Shown: positions 24,831 to 34,182, numbered from the stretch's first letter. The stretch is 64,000 nt of DNA from Variovorax sp. J22G73 (GCF_030317035.1 NZ_JASZYK010000001.1:1426001-1490000), one strand, 5' to 3'. Program-made: numbers and translations. The notes: generated by a model from the sequence alone, not told the origin.

Positions 24831-25641
24831 TGCGCTTCATTTCAAGCTGCGTGATCAGCTTCTGCAGCCGGCCTTCCACGCTGCCCGGCAGCGCCATGAA
24901 GCGAAAGCCGAGCTGGTAGCGCAGCTTGCCGTTCGGCAGCGTGGTGTGGCGCCGCGACACCAGTTCCAGGTCGATCGACAGCTTGCCCATCGTGCCCAGC
25001 GACAGCTCGCAGTTGCGCAGGAAGGTACCGATCGACAGGTGCAGCACGCGCTCGTCCATGGTGCGCATGCCGACGCCGCCGAGCGACAGGTCGTTCACTT
25101 CAAAGCGAAAGGCGTCGCCCTTGGGCCAGCGGCCGGTGCAGGTGAAGGAGTCGAGCGGCGTGTCGACGCGGAAATACTCCCGGCGCTGCAGGTAGAACAG
25201 CACCTCGGGAAAGTCGACCTCGAAGGCGGGCAGCCCTTCGAAGCGGGTCTCGCGCGGGGTGGCGGTGGCGAACTCGACGCGCACGCCCTCGGGCTGGGCG
25301 CTGAACTGGCAGCGCGTGGCCGCCAGCAGTCCCTGGTTCTGTTCGGGCGACGAGCCCCAGTCGAAGGTGAAGGTGCGCGCGCGCACGTCCACGTCGAGCA
25401 GCTGCGTGACGAGCTGGCCGCCGGCGTACTGCACGGTGAGGAAGTCGCTGCCGTTGACCAGGCCGCGCAGCCGCGCGCCGATTTCCAGCGGGTTCCGGCG
25501 GCCGAATTCGTGGGCGCCTTCGTCGATGCGCTCCTTGGCGCCTTCGTGGGCGCTCTCATTGGCGCTCTCTGTGACGGTCTCGTCCGGCGGGGTGTGCGTC
25601 TGGGCGGGCGCTTCGGCCTGGCCGTTCGACTGGTTTTCCAT
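24814..25641 (-). CDS. YcgR-like flagellar brake protein with PilZ domain
   Basis: 275 aa. An acidic Ala/Glu-rich N-terminal leader (about 1-45, with repeated ESAxE/EGA units), a YcgR N-terminal domain (about 50-150), then a PilZ domain with the c-di-GMP signature RREYFR (starting about residue 153) and DLSLGGVG (about 182). YcgR binds c-di-GMP and slows flagellar rotation by contacting the motor. The gene stands alone, on the opposite strand from its left neighbour and 192 bp from the LysR gene. The leader is lower in complexity than the rest. Confidence 0.85.
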   Translation of the reverse strand: MENQSNGQAEAPAQTHTPPDETVTESANESAHEGAKERIDEGAHEFGRRNPLEIGARLRGLVNGSDFLTVQYAGGQLVTQLLDVDVRARTFTFDWGSSPEQNQGLLAATRCQFSAQPEGVRVEFATATPRETRFEGLPAFEVDFPEVLFYLQRREYFRVDTPLDSFTCTGRWPKGDAFRFEVNDLSLGGVGMRTMDERVLHLSIGTFLRNCELSLGTMGKLSIDLELVSRRHTTLPNGKLRYQLGFRFMALPGSVEGRLQKLITQLEMKRNALVR

Positions 25642-25785
25642 GGGTTTGCGGGAAGGTAGTTTCTTGCGTGCGCGGTCTTCAGCGAAGCCGCGGCACGCGC
25701 GTTCGTGCCGGAGATTGCGGGGCGGTGCGCTCTCGGGTCTGGCTCTCTATCAATAGCGGCACCGGCGGGCGAAAGTTTAGGGGGC

Positions 25786-25811
25786 GGCGATGAAATATTT
25801 GCTTCATCGCC
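25786..25811 (-). terminator. Hairpin terminator downstream of the LysR regulator
   Basis: GGCGATGAA and TTCATCGCC form a perfect 9-bp stem with an ATATTTGC loop, extended by GC bases. It lies 23 bp past the LysR stop on the minus strand. The T-richer side (CCCTTTTCG) is on the plus strand, so direction is not certain. Confidence 0.55.
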
Positions 25812-25833
25812 CCCTTTTCGACACCCTGGGCCT

Positions 25834-26748
25834 TCAGCGCCGCTGCAGCCGCGGGTTCTTGGCGAACAGCTCGGCGGCCCAGTCCACGAAGGCCCGCACC
25901 TTGGCGCTCAGGTGGCGGTTGGGCGGGTACACCACGTGGATGGGCAGCGGGTCGCGCTCCCAGTCGGGCAGCACCTCGACCAGTTCGCCGCTTTCCAGCA
26001 GCGGCTCGGCCATGAAGGTGATGCACTGCGAAATGCCGAAGCCGCCCAGCACCGCCGTGATGTGCGCGTTGCTCTCGTTGACCGACACGCGGTAGTGCCC
26101 GTTCAGCTCGATGTGCTCGTCGCCCTTCTTGAACTCGTGCGGGTACACGCGCCGCGTGGTGCCCGAAAAGTAGCTCACCACCACGTGGCGCTTCTCGATG
26201 TCGTTCGGGTGCTGCGGCATGCCGTAGCGCTTGATGTACGCGGGCGAGGCCACGGTCACGAAGTGCAGGGTGCCGATGCGCCGCGCCACCAGCGACTGGT
26301 CGTTGAGCTCGCCGGCGCGGATCACGCAGTCGACGTTGTCGCTGATGAGGTCGACCGTGCGGTCGCTCACGCCCAGGTCGACCTGGATGTCGGGGTAGCG
26401 GTCGCAGAAGCTGGCCAGGTGGGGCAGGATGATGAGCCTGGCCACCGAGGTGCCGATGTCGATGCGCAGCCGCCCCGTGGGGTTGGCCTGCGCATTGGTC
26501 ATGCTGGCTTCCATGTCGTCGAAGTCGTTCAGCAGGCGCGCCGCGCGCTCGTAGTAGGCCGCGCCGTCGGGCGTGACCGTGACGCGCCGCGTGGTGCGGT
26601 TGAGCAGCTTCACGCGCAGGCGCGATTCCAGCGCCTGGATCTGCTTGGTGACCGTGCCCTTGGGCAGGGCGAGAGAGTCTGCCGCCCGGGTGAAAGTGCC
26701 GGCCTCCACGACGCGGACAAAGATCCGCATGGCCTGGATTTGATCCAT
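25834..26748 (-). CDS. LysR-type regulator of the adjacent RND efflux operon
   Basis: 304 aa: N-terminal winged helix (about 1-60, with RVVEAGTFTRAADSLALPKGTVTKQIQALE) and a periplasmic-binding-like effector domain. The ATG at 26748 gives the canonical MDQIQAMRIF start. It is divergent from an llpE-ceoA-ceoB-opcM-like operon. That is the order of the CeoR (Burkholderia cenocepacia) and BpeT (B. pseudomallei) systems, whose LysR proteins activate the pump in response to small aromatic compounds such as salicylate. The inducer here is inferred by analogy only. Confidence 0.85.
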   Translation of the reverse strand: MDQIQAMRIFVRVVEAGTFTRAADSLALPKGTVTKQIQALESRLRVKLLNRTTRRVTVTPDGAAYYERAARLLNDFDDMEASMTNAQANPTGRLRIDIGTSVARLIILPHLASFCDRYPDIQVDLGVSDRTVDLISDNVDCVIRAGELNDQSLVARRIGTLHFVTVASPAYIKRYGMPQHPNDIEKRHVVVSYFSGTTRRVYPHEFKKGDEHIELNGHYRVSVNESNAHITAVLGGFGISQCITFMAEPLLESGELVEVLPDWERDPLPIHVVYPPNRHLSAKVRAFVDWAAELFAKNPRLQRR

Positions 26749-26826
26749 CGAATGCCTGTTCTGGGGTACCCGGCCCACACCGGGGGAGGCGGATTCTTAC
26801 ACAGCAAGGGCATTTCCCTAGTGACC

Positions 26827-26844
26827 ATCCGATTGTTAGCGGAT
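26827..26844. promoter_or_regulatory. Candidate LysR operator between ceoR-like and llpE genes
   Basis: ATCCG-N8-CGGAT is an inverted repeat in the 200-bp divergent region, the size and shape of LysR recognition sites. A second inverted pair AATAG-N10-CTATT lies at 26914-26933, close to the llpE start, and could be an activation site. Confidence 0.5.
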
Positions 26845-26948
26845 TGGAAACAGAGTAGGGGCATGAACCCTGTTTAACGTCACAGCCCGCGCCTTATATT
26901 TCATCCATCGCGCAATAGTCCGATCACCCTATTCCCCAGAGGTCGCCC

Positions 26949-27878
26949 ATGTCACCCGCTCCATCGTCCCTTTCTGCCGAAGCTGCCGTCCGCGCCGCCA
27001 CGCAAGGCGTGGAAGCCGATCTTTCGATCGAGCTGCCCGGCCGCGAGCCGGTCGCCGCCCGTGTGTACGGGCAGCGGGCCAAGGGCGAGGTGGTGCCGCT
27101 GGTGCTGCATTTCCATGGCGGCACCTTCACGTGCGGCGGCCTGGACAACGGGCGCAACGTGGCCCGGCTGCTGTCGGGCGCGGGCGCGGTGGTGGTTTCG
27201 CTGGCCTACCCGCTGGTGCCGTTCCCCGAACCCATCGAGGTGGGCTACGCCGCCCTCGAATGGCTCTACAAGCAACGCACCAAGCTCGGCGGCAAGGGCA
27301 CCCAGGTGTACCTGGCCGGCGAGGAAGCCGGCGGCAACCTGGCCGCCGCGGTGGCGCTGATTGCCCGTGACCGGGCCCATCCGCCCATCGCCGGGCAGAT
27401 CCTGCTGTCGCCCATGCTCGACCCGTGCGCCGGCACCGCCTCGCTGCGCAAGGCCACCAACGACGCGCCCGAGTGCCGTTGGGCCAGCGGCTGGGAAAAG
27501 TACCTGAGCTGCCCCTCGAACGCCACGCACCCCTACGCGGTGCCCAGCGGTTCGCTGCGGCTGGCGGCGCTGGCACCGGCCCTGGTGCTGGTGGGCGCGG
27601 ACGACGCGATGCACGACGAGGCCATGGCCTTCGCCAACCGCCTGCGCGGCGCCGGCATCGACGTGACGAGCAGCGTGCTGCCCAGCGCCTCGAACTGGCC
27701 CAAGGCGCTGTACGACACCGAGAACACGGCTTGCGTGGCCTGTGAGGCCACGGTGCAGCGGCACTTCCGTGAGTTCTTCAGCGCCACCTCGCCACAGGCG
27801 GCGTCGAGCACCACGGCATCGGCCGCTGCCAAGCCATCGGCCGCTGCTTCGCGCACGGCCCCCAACCACCCCAGTTAA
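26949..27878 (+). CDS. llpE: LlpE-like alpha/beta hydrolase lacking the catalytic serine
   Basis: 309 aa, hormone-sensitive-lipase-type alpha/beta hydrolase fold. The oxyanion HGG motif is present (His56-Gly57-Gly58), but the nucleophile elbow, normally GDSAGG, reads GEEAGG (124-129), so Ser is replaced by Glu126. The C-terminal region has no clear catalytic HGF-type histidine. It is therefore probably not a normal esterase. It sits first in the RND operon, where Burkholderia CeoAB-OpcM loci have llpE, a lipase-like gene of unclear role. A strong intrinsic-terminator-like element separates it from the pump genes. Tail after residue 275 is low-complexity Ala/Ser. Confidence 0.8.
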   Translation: MSPAPSSLSAEAAVRAATQGVEADLSIELPGREPVAARVYGQRAKGEVVPLVLHFHGGTFTCGGLDNGRNVARLLSGAGAVVVSLAYPLVPFPEPIEVGYAALEWLYKQRTKLGGKGTQVYLAGEEAGGNLAAAVALIARDRAHPPIAGQILLSPMLDPCAGTASLRKATNDAPECRWASGWEKYLSCPSNATHPYAVPSGSLRLAALAPALVLVGADDAMHDEAMAFANRLRGAGIDVTSSVLPSASNWPKALYDTENTACVACEATVQRHFREFFSATSPQAASSTTASAAAKPSAAASRTAPNHPS

Positions 27879-27907
27879 CACCCGGCCCGCCCCGGCTGCC
27901 TGATCGA

Positions 27908-27946
27908 CACGCTGCCAGCGCGGCAGCGTGCGAGGGCCCTTTTTTT
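27908..27946 (+). terminator. Intrinsic terminator/attenuator between llpE and the pump genes
   Basis: CACGCTGCC (27908-27916) and GGCAGCGTG (27922-27930) form a perfect 9-bp stem with an AGCGC loop; a run of seven T follows at 27940-27946 after CGAGGGCCC. It lies inside the operon, 80 bp before the adaptor gene, so it should reduce read-through into the pump genes. Confidence 0.7.
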
Positions 27947-28026
27947 CCTGAATTTCGCCTCCTGGTGCCGAAAAGCGCCGGGCTGGCCTGTTGCATCCCA
28001 AAAGTCATCGAGAAGGACGAAACATC

Positions 28027-29277
28027 ATGTCGAACAACGAAAAAAAGCTGTCTTCCACCGCCCCCAAGGCGCTGTGGCCCGCCGTGACCGGCCTGACCGC
28101 GGTGCTGGCCGTGGCCGCCGCCGTGCTGGGCATGCACAGTTTCAAGGCCGAAGCCACCGGCGCACCGGCGGCGCCGCAGGCCACGCCCGTGTCGGTGGCC
28201 ACCGTGGCCTCGAGCGAAATCAACGCCTGGGACGAGTTCTCGGGCCGGCTCGAAGCCGTGGAGCGCGTCGATGTGCGTTCCCGCGTGGCGGGCGCCGTGC
28301 AGTCGGTGCACTTCCGTGAAGGCGCGCTGGTGAAGCAGGGCGACCTGCTGGTCACCATCGACCCCGCGCCCTACGCGGCCGAGGTCGAGCGCGCTGAAGC
28401 ACAGGTGGCCTCCGCCCAGGCCCGCCAGTCGTTCAGCCGCAGCGAGCAGGAGCGCGCCAAGCGCCTGTGGGACGACAAGGCCATTGCCCAGCGTGAGTAC
28501 GACGAGCGCGTGAACGCCGGCAGCGAGGCCAACGCCAACCTGCGCGCGGCGCAGGCCCAGCTGCAAACGGCGCGCCTGAGCCTGGGCTACACCCAGGTTC
28601 GCGCCCCGGTGTCGGGCCGCATCGGCAAGATCGAGGTCACGGTGGGCAACCTGGTGGCGGCCGGTCCGGGCGCCCCGGTGCTGACCACGCTGGTGTCGGT
28701 GAGCCCGATCTACGCGAGCTTCGACGCCGACGAGCAGGTCATCACCCGTGCCCTGAAAGACCTGCCGAGCGGCTCCAGCGCCCGCGGCCTGATCGACACC
28801 ATTCCCGTGCAGATGGGCACCGCCGGCCTCGAGGGCACGCCCTTCACCGGCAAGCTGCAGCTCATCGACAACCAGGTCGACGCCCGCAGCGGCACGGTGC
28901 GCGTGCGTGCCTCGTTCGACAACAAGGACGGCGCGCTCATTCCGGGCCAGTTCGCCCGCATCCGCATGGGCCAGGCGCGCAACGACACGGCGCTGCTCGT
29001 GAGCGAACGCGCCATCGGCACCGACCAGAACAAGAAGTTCGTGATGGTCGTGGGCGAAGACAACAAGGCCGTCTACCGCGAAGTGGCGCTGGGCGCCTCC
29101 ATCAACGGCCTGCGCGTCGTGAGCAAGGGCCTGAAGGCGGGCGACCGCGTGGTGGTCAACGGCCTGCAGCACATCCGCCCGGGTGCGCTGGTGGCGCCGC
29201 AGCAAGTGACCATGGACGCCAAGGCCGACCCCAAGCAACAACAACCGGAACGCGTGGCCGAGGCCGCGAAGTCCTGA
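28027..29277 (+). CDS. ceoA: RND efflux periplasmic adaptor (CeoA/BpeE/MexE type)
   Basis: 416-residue membrane fusion protein. An N-terminal hydrophobic signal/anchor (about 15-37, no lipobox cysteine) is followed by lipoyl half-domains (RVDVRSRVAGAVQSVHF and LSLGYTQVRAPVSGRIGKIEV), an alpha-hairpin (about 115-180) and a beta-barrel domain. AAGGA precedes the ATG. It bridges the inner membrane pump and outer membrane channel. The pump gene follows after 40 bp. Assignment to the CeoA/MexE branch rests on the operon with llpE and a LysR regulator. Confidence 0.87.
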   Translation: MSNNEKKLSSTAPKALWPAVTGLTAVLAVAAAVLGMHSFKAEATGAPAAPQATPVSVATVASSEINAWDEFSGRLEAVERVDVRSRVAGAVQSVHFREGALVKQGDLLVTIDPAPYAAEVERAEAQVASAQARQSFSRSEQERAKRLWDDKAIAQREYDERVNAGSEANANLRAAQAQLQTARLSLGYTQVRAPVSGRIGKIEVTVGNLVAAGPGAPVLTTLVSVSPIYASFDADEQVITRALKDLPSGSSARGLIDTIPVQMGTAGLEGTPFTGKLQLIDNQVDARSGTVRVRASFDNKDGALIPGQFARIRMGQARNDTALLVSERAIGTDQNKKFVMVVGEDNKAVYREVALGASINGLRVVSKGLKAGDRVVVNGLQHIRPGALVAPQQVTMDAKADPKQQQPERVAEAAKS

Positions 29278-29317
29278 TTTCGGAGGAGGGCGCTTTCGCG
29301 CCCGCCGGAGAACCAAC

Positions 29318-32300
29318 ATGAATCTCTCAAAATTCTTCATCGACCGGCCGATCTTTGCCGGCGTGCTGTCGCTATTGATGCTGATAGCCGGCCTGATCGC
29401 GCTGCGCGGGCTGCCGATCTCGGAGTACCCCGAAGTCGCGCCGCCCTCGGTGGTGGTGCGCGCCACGTACCCCGGGGCCAACCCCAAGGTGATCGCCGAG
29501 ACCGTTGCCACGCCCATCGAGGAACAGATCAACGGCGTCGAGGGCATGCTCTACATGGGCAGCCAGGCCACCACCGACGGCGTGCTCACGCTGACCGTCA
29601 CCTTCCGCCTGGGCACCGACCCCGACAAGGCGCAGCAGCTGGTGCAGAACCGCGTCTCGCAAGCCGAGCCGCGCCTGCCCGAGGAAGTGCGCCGGCTCGG
29701 CATCACGACCGTGAAGAGCGCGCCGGACCTGACGATGGTGGTCCACCTCGTCTCGCCGAACAACCGCTACGACATCAACTACCTGCGCAACTACGCGGTG
29801 CTGAACGTGAAGGACCCGCTCGCGCGCATCGAAGGCGTGGGCCAAGTGCAGATCTTCGGCGGCGGCGACTACTCGATGCGCGTGTGGCTCGACCCGCAGA
29901 AGGTCGCGCAGCGCGGCCTCTCGGCCAGCGACGTGGTGGCCGCCATCCGTGGCCAGAACGTGCAGGCCGCGGCCGGCGTGGTGGGTGCTTCTCCGGGCCT
30001 GTCGGGCGTGGACATGCAGCTCTCCATCAATGCGCAAGGGCGCCTGCAGAGCGAAGAAGAATTCGGCGACATCATCGTCAAGAGCGGCACCGACGGCGCC
30101 GTGACCCGGCTGCGCGACATCGGCCGCCTCGAAATGGGCGCCGCCGACTACTCGCTGCGTTCGCTGCTGAACAACGACCCGGCCGTGGGCATGGGCGTGT
30201 TCCAGGCACCGGGCTCGAACGCACTCGACATCTCGTCGAACGTGCGCAAGACCATGGAAGAGCTCAACAAGAACATGCCCGAGGGCCTGGAATACCGCAT
30301 CGCCTACGACCCCACGCAGTTCGTGCGCGCGTCGATCGAGTCGGTGATCCACACGCTGCTCGAAGCCATCATGCTGGTGGTGCTGGTGGTGATCCTGTTC
30401 CTGCAGACGTGGCGTGCTTCCATCATTCCGCTGCTGGCCGTGCCGGTGTCGGTGATCGGTACCTTCGCGGTGCTGCATGTGCTGGGCTTCTCGATCAACG
30501 CGCTGAGCCTGTTCGGGCTGGTGCTGGCCATCGGCATCGTGGTGGACGACGCCATCGTGGTGGTGGAGAACGTGGAGCGCAACATCGAGGCGGGACTCTC
30601 GCCGCGTGAGGCAACCTACCGCGCCATGCGCGAGGTGTCGGGCCCCATCATCGCCATCGCGCTGGTGCTGGTGGCCGTGTTCGTGCCGCTGGCCTTCATC
30701 AGCGGCCTCACGGGCCAGTTCTACCGCCAGTTCGCGGTGACCATCGCGATCTCGACGGTGATCTCGGCCATCAACTCGCTCACCCTGTCGCCCGCGCTCG
30801 CCGCCTTGCTGCTGCGCGGCCACGACCAGCCCAAGGACGCGCTGACGCGCGGCATGGACAAGGCCTTCGGCTGGCTGTTCCGCGGCTTCAACCGCATGTT
30901 CCATCGCGGTTCTGAGGCCTACAGCGGCGGCGTGAAGAGCGTCATCTCGCGCAAGTCGCTGATGCTGGTGATCTACGTGGCGCTCATCGCCGTGACCTTC
31001 GGCCTGTTCAAGGCGGTGCCCGGCGGCTTCGTGCCGGCGCAGGACAAGCAATACCTCATCGGCTTTGCGCAACTGCCCGACGGTGCCACGCTGGACCGCA
31101 CCGAAGACGTGATCACCCGCATGGGCGACATCATGAAGAAGAACCCGAACATCCAGGACGCCATCGCGTTCCCGGGCCTGTCGATCAACGGCTTCACCAA
31201 CAGCTCCAACTCGGGCATCGTGTTCGCCACGCTCAAGCCCTTCGACGAGCGCAAGCGCCCCGACCAGAGCGGCGGCGCGGTGGCCGGCCAGCTGAACGGT
31301 GCCTTCGCGGGCATCCAGGACGCGTTCATCGTCATGTTCCCGCCGCCGCCGGTGGCGGGCCTGGGCACCACGGGCGGCTTCAAGCTGCAACTGGAAGACC
31401 GCGCCTCGGTCGGCTACGACCAGATGGACCAGGCGGTGAAGGCCTTCATGGCCAAGGCGCAGGCCGCGCCCGAGCTGGCCGGCATGTTCACGAGCTGGCA
31501 GGTCAACGTGCCGCAGCTGTACGCGGACATCGACCGCACCAAGGCGCGGCAGCTCGGGGTGCCCGTGACGGACATCTTCGACACTATGCAGATCTACCTG
31601 GGCAGCCTGTATGCGAACGACTTCAACAAGTTCGGCCGCACGTACAGCGTGCGGGTGCAGGCCGACGCGCCTTACCGCGCCCGTGCCGAGGACGTGGGCC
31701 TGCTGAAGGTGCGCTCGACCTCGGGCGAGATGGTGCCGCTGGCCGCGCTGATGAAGGTCAACTCGACCTTCGGGCCGGAACGCGCCATGCGCTACAACGG
31801 CTACCTGGCCGCCGACATCAACGGTGGCCCGGCACCGGGCTATTCCTCGGGCCAGGCGCAGGACGCGATCACCAAGATTGCCGCCGAAACGCTGCCCAAG
31901 GGCGTGAGCTTCGAGTGGACGGAGCTGACGTACCAGGAAATCCTGGCCGGCAACTCCGCCTTCCTGGTGTTCCCGCTGGCCATCCTGCTGGTGTTCCTGG
32001 TGCTGGCCGCGCAGTACGAGAGCCTGACGCTGCCGATCGCCATCATCCTGATCGTGCCGATGGGCATCATGGCCGCGATGGCGGGCGTATGGATATCGGG
32101 GGGTGACAACAACGTCTTCACGCAGATCGGGCTGATCGTGCTGGTGGGGCTGAGTGCGAAGAACGCGATCCTGATCGTGGAGTTCGCACGGGAGCTGGAG
32201 TTTGCCGGGCGAACGCCGGTGCAAGCCGCCATCGAGGCCAGCCGCCTGCGCCTGCGCCCGATCCTGATGACCTCGCTGGCCTTCGTGATGGGTGTGCTGC

Positions 32301-32599
32301 CCCTGGTGCTGTCGACCGGCGCCGGCTCGGAAATGCGCAAGGCCATGGGCGTGGCGGTGTTCGCCGGAATGATCGGCGTGACGGCCTTCGGCCTGTTCCT
32401 GACGCCGGTGTTCTATGTGCTGCTGCGCCGCCTGGCGGGCAACAAGCCGCTGAAGCTGCATGGCGAAGTGCCGCATGGCGACGAGTTCGTGTCGGCGGAG
32501 CATCCGGCGGCGCCTGCATCGCAAGGCCCGCACGGTGGTTCGGGTGGTGGCGGGCTGCACCCGGTGCCCGCGTCGCCGCGCCCCTCGCATGACGCCTGA
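29318..32599 (+). CDS. ceoB: RND multidrug efflux pump (CeoB/BpeF/MexF type)
   Basis: 1093-residue HAE1-type inner membrane pump: twelve helices with two large periplasmic loops. It begins MNLSKFFIDRPIFAGVLS; helix 4 has the proton-relay pair in GIVVDDAIVVVENVER. Drug/proton antiporter using proton motive force. The last 40 residues are Gly/Pro/His-rich and longer than in relatives. Between the adaptor (40 bp upstream) and outer membrane gene (24 bp downstream). CeoAB/BpeEF/MexEF pumps export chloramphenicol, trimethoprim and quinolones; the substrate range here is inferred. Confidence 0.92.
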   Translation: MNLSKFFIDRPIFAGVLSLLMLIAGLIALRGLPISEYPEVAPPSVVVRATYPGANPKVIAETVATPIEEQINGVEGMLYMGSQATTDGVLTLTVTFRLGTDPDKAQQLVQNRVSQAEPRLPEEVRRLGITTVKSAPDLTMVVHLVSPNNRYDINYLRNYAVLNVKDPLARIEGVGQVQIFGGGDYSMRVWLDPQKVAQRGLSASDVVAAIRGQNVQAAAGVVGASPGLSGVDMQLSINAQGRLQSEEEFGDIIVKSGTDGAVTRLRDIGRLEMGAADYSLRSLLNNDPAVGMGVFQAPGSNALDISSNVRKTMEELNKNMPEGLEYRIAYDPTQFVRASIESVIHTLLEAIMLVVLVVILFLQTWRASIIPLLAVPVSVIGTFAVLHVLGFSINALSLFGLVLAIGIVVDDAIVVVENVERNIEAGLSPREATYRAMREVSGPIIAIALVLVAVFVPLAFISGLTGQFYRQFAVTIAISTVISAINSLTLSPALAALLLRGHDQPKDALTRGMDKAFGWLFRGFNRMFHRGSEAYSGGVKSVISRKSLMLVIYVALIAVTFGLFKAVPGGFVPAQDKQYLIGFAQLPDGATLDRTEDVITRMGDIMKKNPNIQDAIAFPGLSINGFTNSSNSGIVFATLKPFDERKRPDQSGGAVAGQLNGAFAGIQDAFIVMFPPPPVAGLGTTGGFKLQLEDRASVGYDQMDQAVKAFMAKAQAAPELAGMFTSWQVNVPQLYADIDRTKARQLGVPVTDIFDTMQIYLGSLYANDFNKFGRTYSVRVQADAPYRARAEDVGLLKVRSTSGEMVPLAALMKVNSTFGPERAMRYNGYLAADINGGPAPGYSSGQAQDAITKIAAETLPKGVSFEWTELTYQEILAGNSAFLVFPLAILLVFLVLAAQYESLTLPIAIILIVPMGIMAAMAGVWISGGDNNVFTQIGLIVLVGLSAKNAILIVEFARELEFAGRTPVQAAIEASRLRLRPILMTSLAFVMGVLPLVLSTGAGSEMRKAMGVAVFAGMIGVTAFGLFLTPVFYVLLRRLAGNKPLKLHGEVPHGDEFVSAEHPAAPASQGPHGGSGGGGLHPVPASPRPSHDA

Positions 32600-32623
32600 T
32601 CGACAAGAAAGAGAAAGCTGATC

Positions 32624-34081
32624 ATGAAATTCTCAGTACAACCTCTGGTGAGACCGCTCCGCACGGCTTTGCTGCCGCTGATGGCCGCCCTGGTGCTGGC
32701 CGGCTGTGCCACCGTGCCTTCGGGCGTGCCCGAAATCACGACCACGGCGCAGTTCAAGGAACAGGGCGCCACGCCGCCGGCCGGCTTCACGCGGGCCCTG
32801 CCCGCCGAGGCCAAGGCCCGCGGCGCCTGGTGGCTGGCCTTCAACGACCCGGCGCTGAATGCGCTGGTCGAGAAGGCCGACGTGAACAACAACAACATCC
32901 AGGCCGCGGCCGCGCGGCTGGCCGAGGCCCGCGCGCTGGCGCGCAGCGCCAATGCCGACCGCCTGCCGCAGATAGGCCTGGGGGCCGGCGCCAACCGCGG
33001 CGCGGGCCTGGACAAGGCCACGGCCAGCACCCGGCCGGCGACGATCACCAACATCGGCGCCACCTTCTCGTACGAGGTCGACCTGTTCGGCCGGCTGTCG
33101 GGCGCCAGCAACGCGGCCCAGCTCGACGCGGCCGGCCGCGAGGCGCTGCTGCAGAGCACGCGCCTGGCGGTGCAGGCCGAGGTGGCGCAAACCTACCTGC
33201 AGCTGCGCGCGCTGGACGCCGAGCGCGCCCTGGTGCGCGAGCAGGTCGAGGCCTACCGCGACACCCTGCGCCTGTCGCAGCGCCGCGAGCAGGCCGGCGA
33301 CATCGCCGAGCTCGACGTGGCGCGCGTGCAGACCGAGGTGTCGTCGACCGAGTCCGACGCACTGGCGCTCGACCGCCAGCGCGCCCAGGTCGAACATGCG
33401 CTCGCCGTGCTGGTGGGCGATTCGGCCTCCAGCTTCGCGCTGCGCAGCGACGAATGGTCGACGGCCCTGCCGTCGATTCCGCCCGGCGTGCCCGGCACCG
33501 TGCTCACGCGCCGGCCCGACGTGTCGGCCGCGCAGAGCGCGGTGATGGCCGCGCAGGCCCGCGTGGGCGTGGCGCAGACCGCGTGGTTTCCGGACATTTC
33601 GCTGACCGGCGCGGCCGGCTACGCCTCGCCCGAAATCGGCGACCTCTTCAAGTGGTCGGCCCGCTCGTGGGGCGTGGGCGCGCTGCTGTCGCTGCCCATC
33701 TTCGACGGCGGGCGCCGCGAGGCCAGCGTGCAGGGCGCCAATGCGCAGCTCGACGGCGCGCTGGCCAGCTACCGCACGCAGGTGCTCACCGCGTTCCAGG
33801 AAGTGGAAGACCAGCTGTCGTCCATCCGCATCCTGCAGGAGCAGTCGGTGGTGCAGGCGCAGGCGGTCACGTCGGCGCAGCGCGCCACCAGCCTGTCGGA
33901 CACGCGCTACCGCAACGGCTACATCAGCCAGCTCGACCTGCTGGACGCGCGCCGCAGCGAGCTGCGCAACCGCCGCCAGGCGCTGCAGGTGAAGTCGGCG
34001 CAGTACCAGGCGGCCGTGGGGCTGATCCGCGCCATCGGCGGGGGCTGGGACGCGCCCGCGCAGACCGTGGCCGCGCGCTGA
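32624..34081 (+). CDS. opcM: Outer membrane efflux lipoprotein (NodT/OpcM/OprC type)
   Basis: 485 aa. Lipoprotein signal ending LVLAGC with Cys28 as the lipid site, then two duplicated TolC-type repeats of alpha-barrel and beta-strands (for example VGVAQTAWFPDISLTGAAGY and LPIFDGGRR). It forms the trimeric outer membrane exit duct for the RND pump. Last gene of the efflux operon, followed by 101 bp that hold a weak GGCGG/CCGCC hairpin near 34159-34176. Confidence 0.9.
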   Translation: MKFSVQPLVRPLRTALLPLMAALVLAGCATVPSGVPEITTTAQFKEQGATPPAGFTRALPAEAKARGAWWLAFNDPALNALVEKADVNNNNIQAAAARLAEARALARSANADRLPQIGLGAGANRGAGLDKATASTRPATITNIGATFSYEVDLFGRLSGASNAAQLDAAGREALLQSTRLAVQAEVAQTYLQLRALDAERALVREQVEAYRDTLRLSQRREQAGDIAELDVARVQTEVSSTESDALALDRQRAQVEHALAVLVGDSASSFALRSDEWSTALPSIPPGVPGTVLTRRPDVSAAQSAVMAAQARVGVAQTAWFPDISLTGAAGYASPEIGDLFKWSARSWGVGALLSLPIFDGGRREASVQGANAQLDGALASYRTQVLTAFQEVEDQLSSIRILQEQSVVQAQAVTSAQRATSLSDTRYRNGYISQLDLLDARRSELRNRRQALQVKSAQYQAAVGLIRAIGGGWDAPAQTVAAR

Positions 34082-34182
34082 GCGGTCTGTGGTCCGTGGC
34101 CGGCTAGGGAAGAAGCGAAGGAATCAAGGAAAAGTTTGAAAGCCTGAACGCCAGAGAAGGCGGTCTTTGCGCCGCCGTGGGT

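Noticed and set aside
30300..30600. Membrane-like hydrophobic stretches in other frames of the RND gene
   Set aside because: Explained by helices of the pump read in frame.
29372..32590. A 1072-codon open frame antisense to the RND pump gene
   Set aside because: GC-rich DNA leaves the opposite strand open; the translation is His/Arg/Gln-rich without any fold, and the sense strand encodes a complete RND pump. Similar antisense frames (for example 18023-21550 and 49219-52890) were rejected for the same reason.
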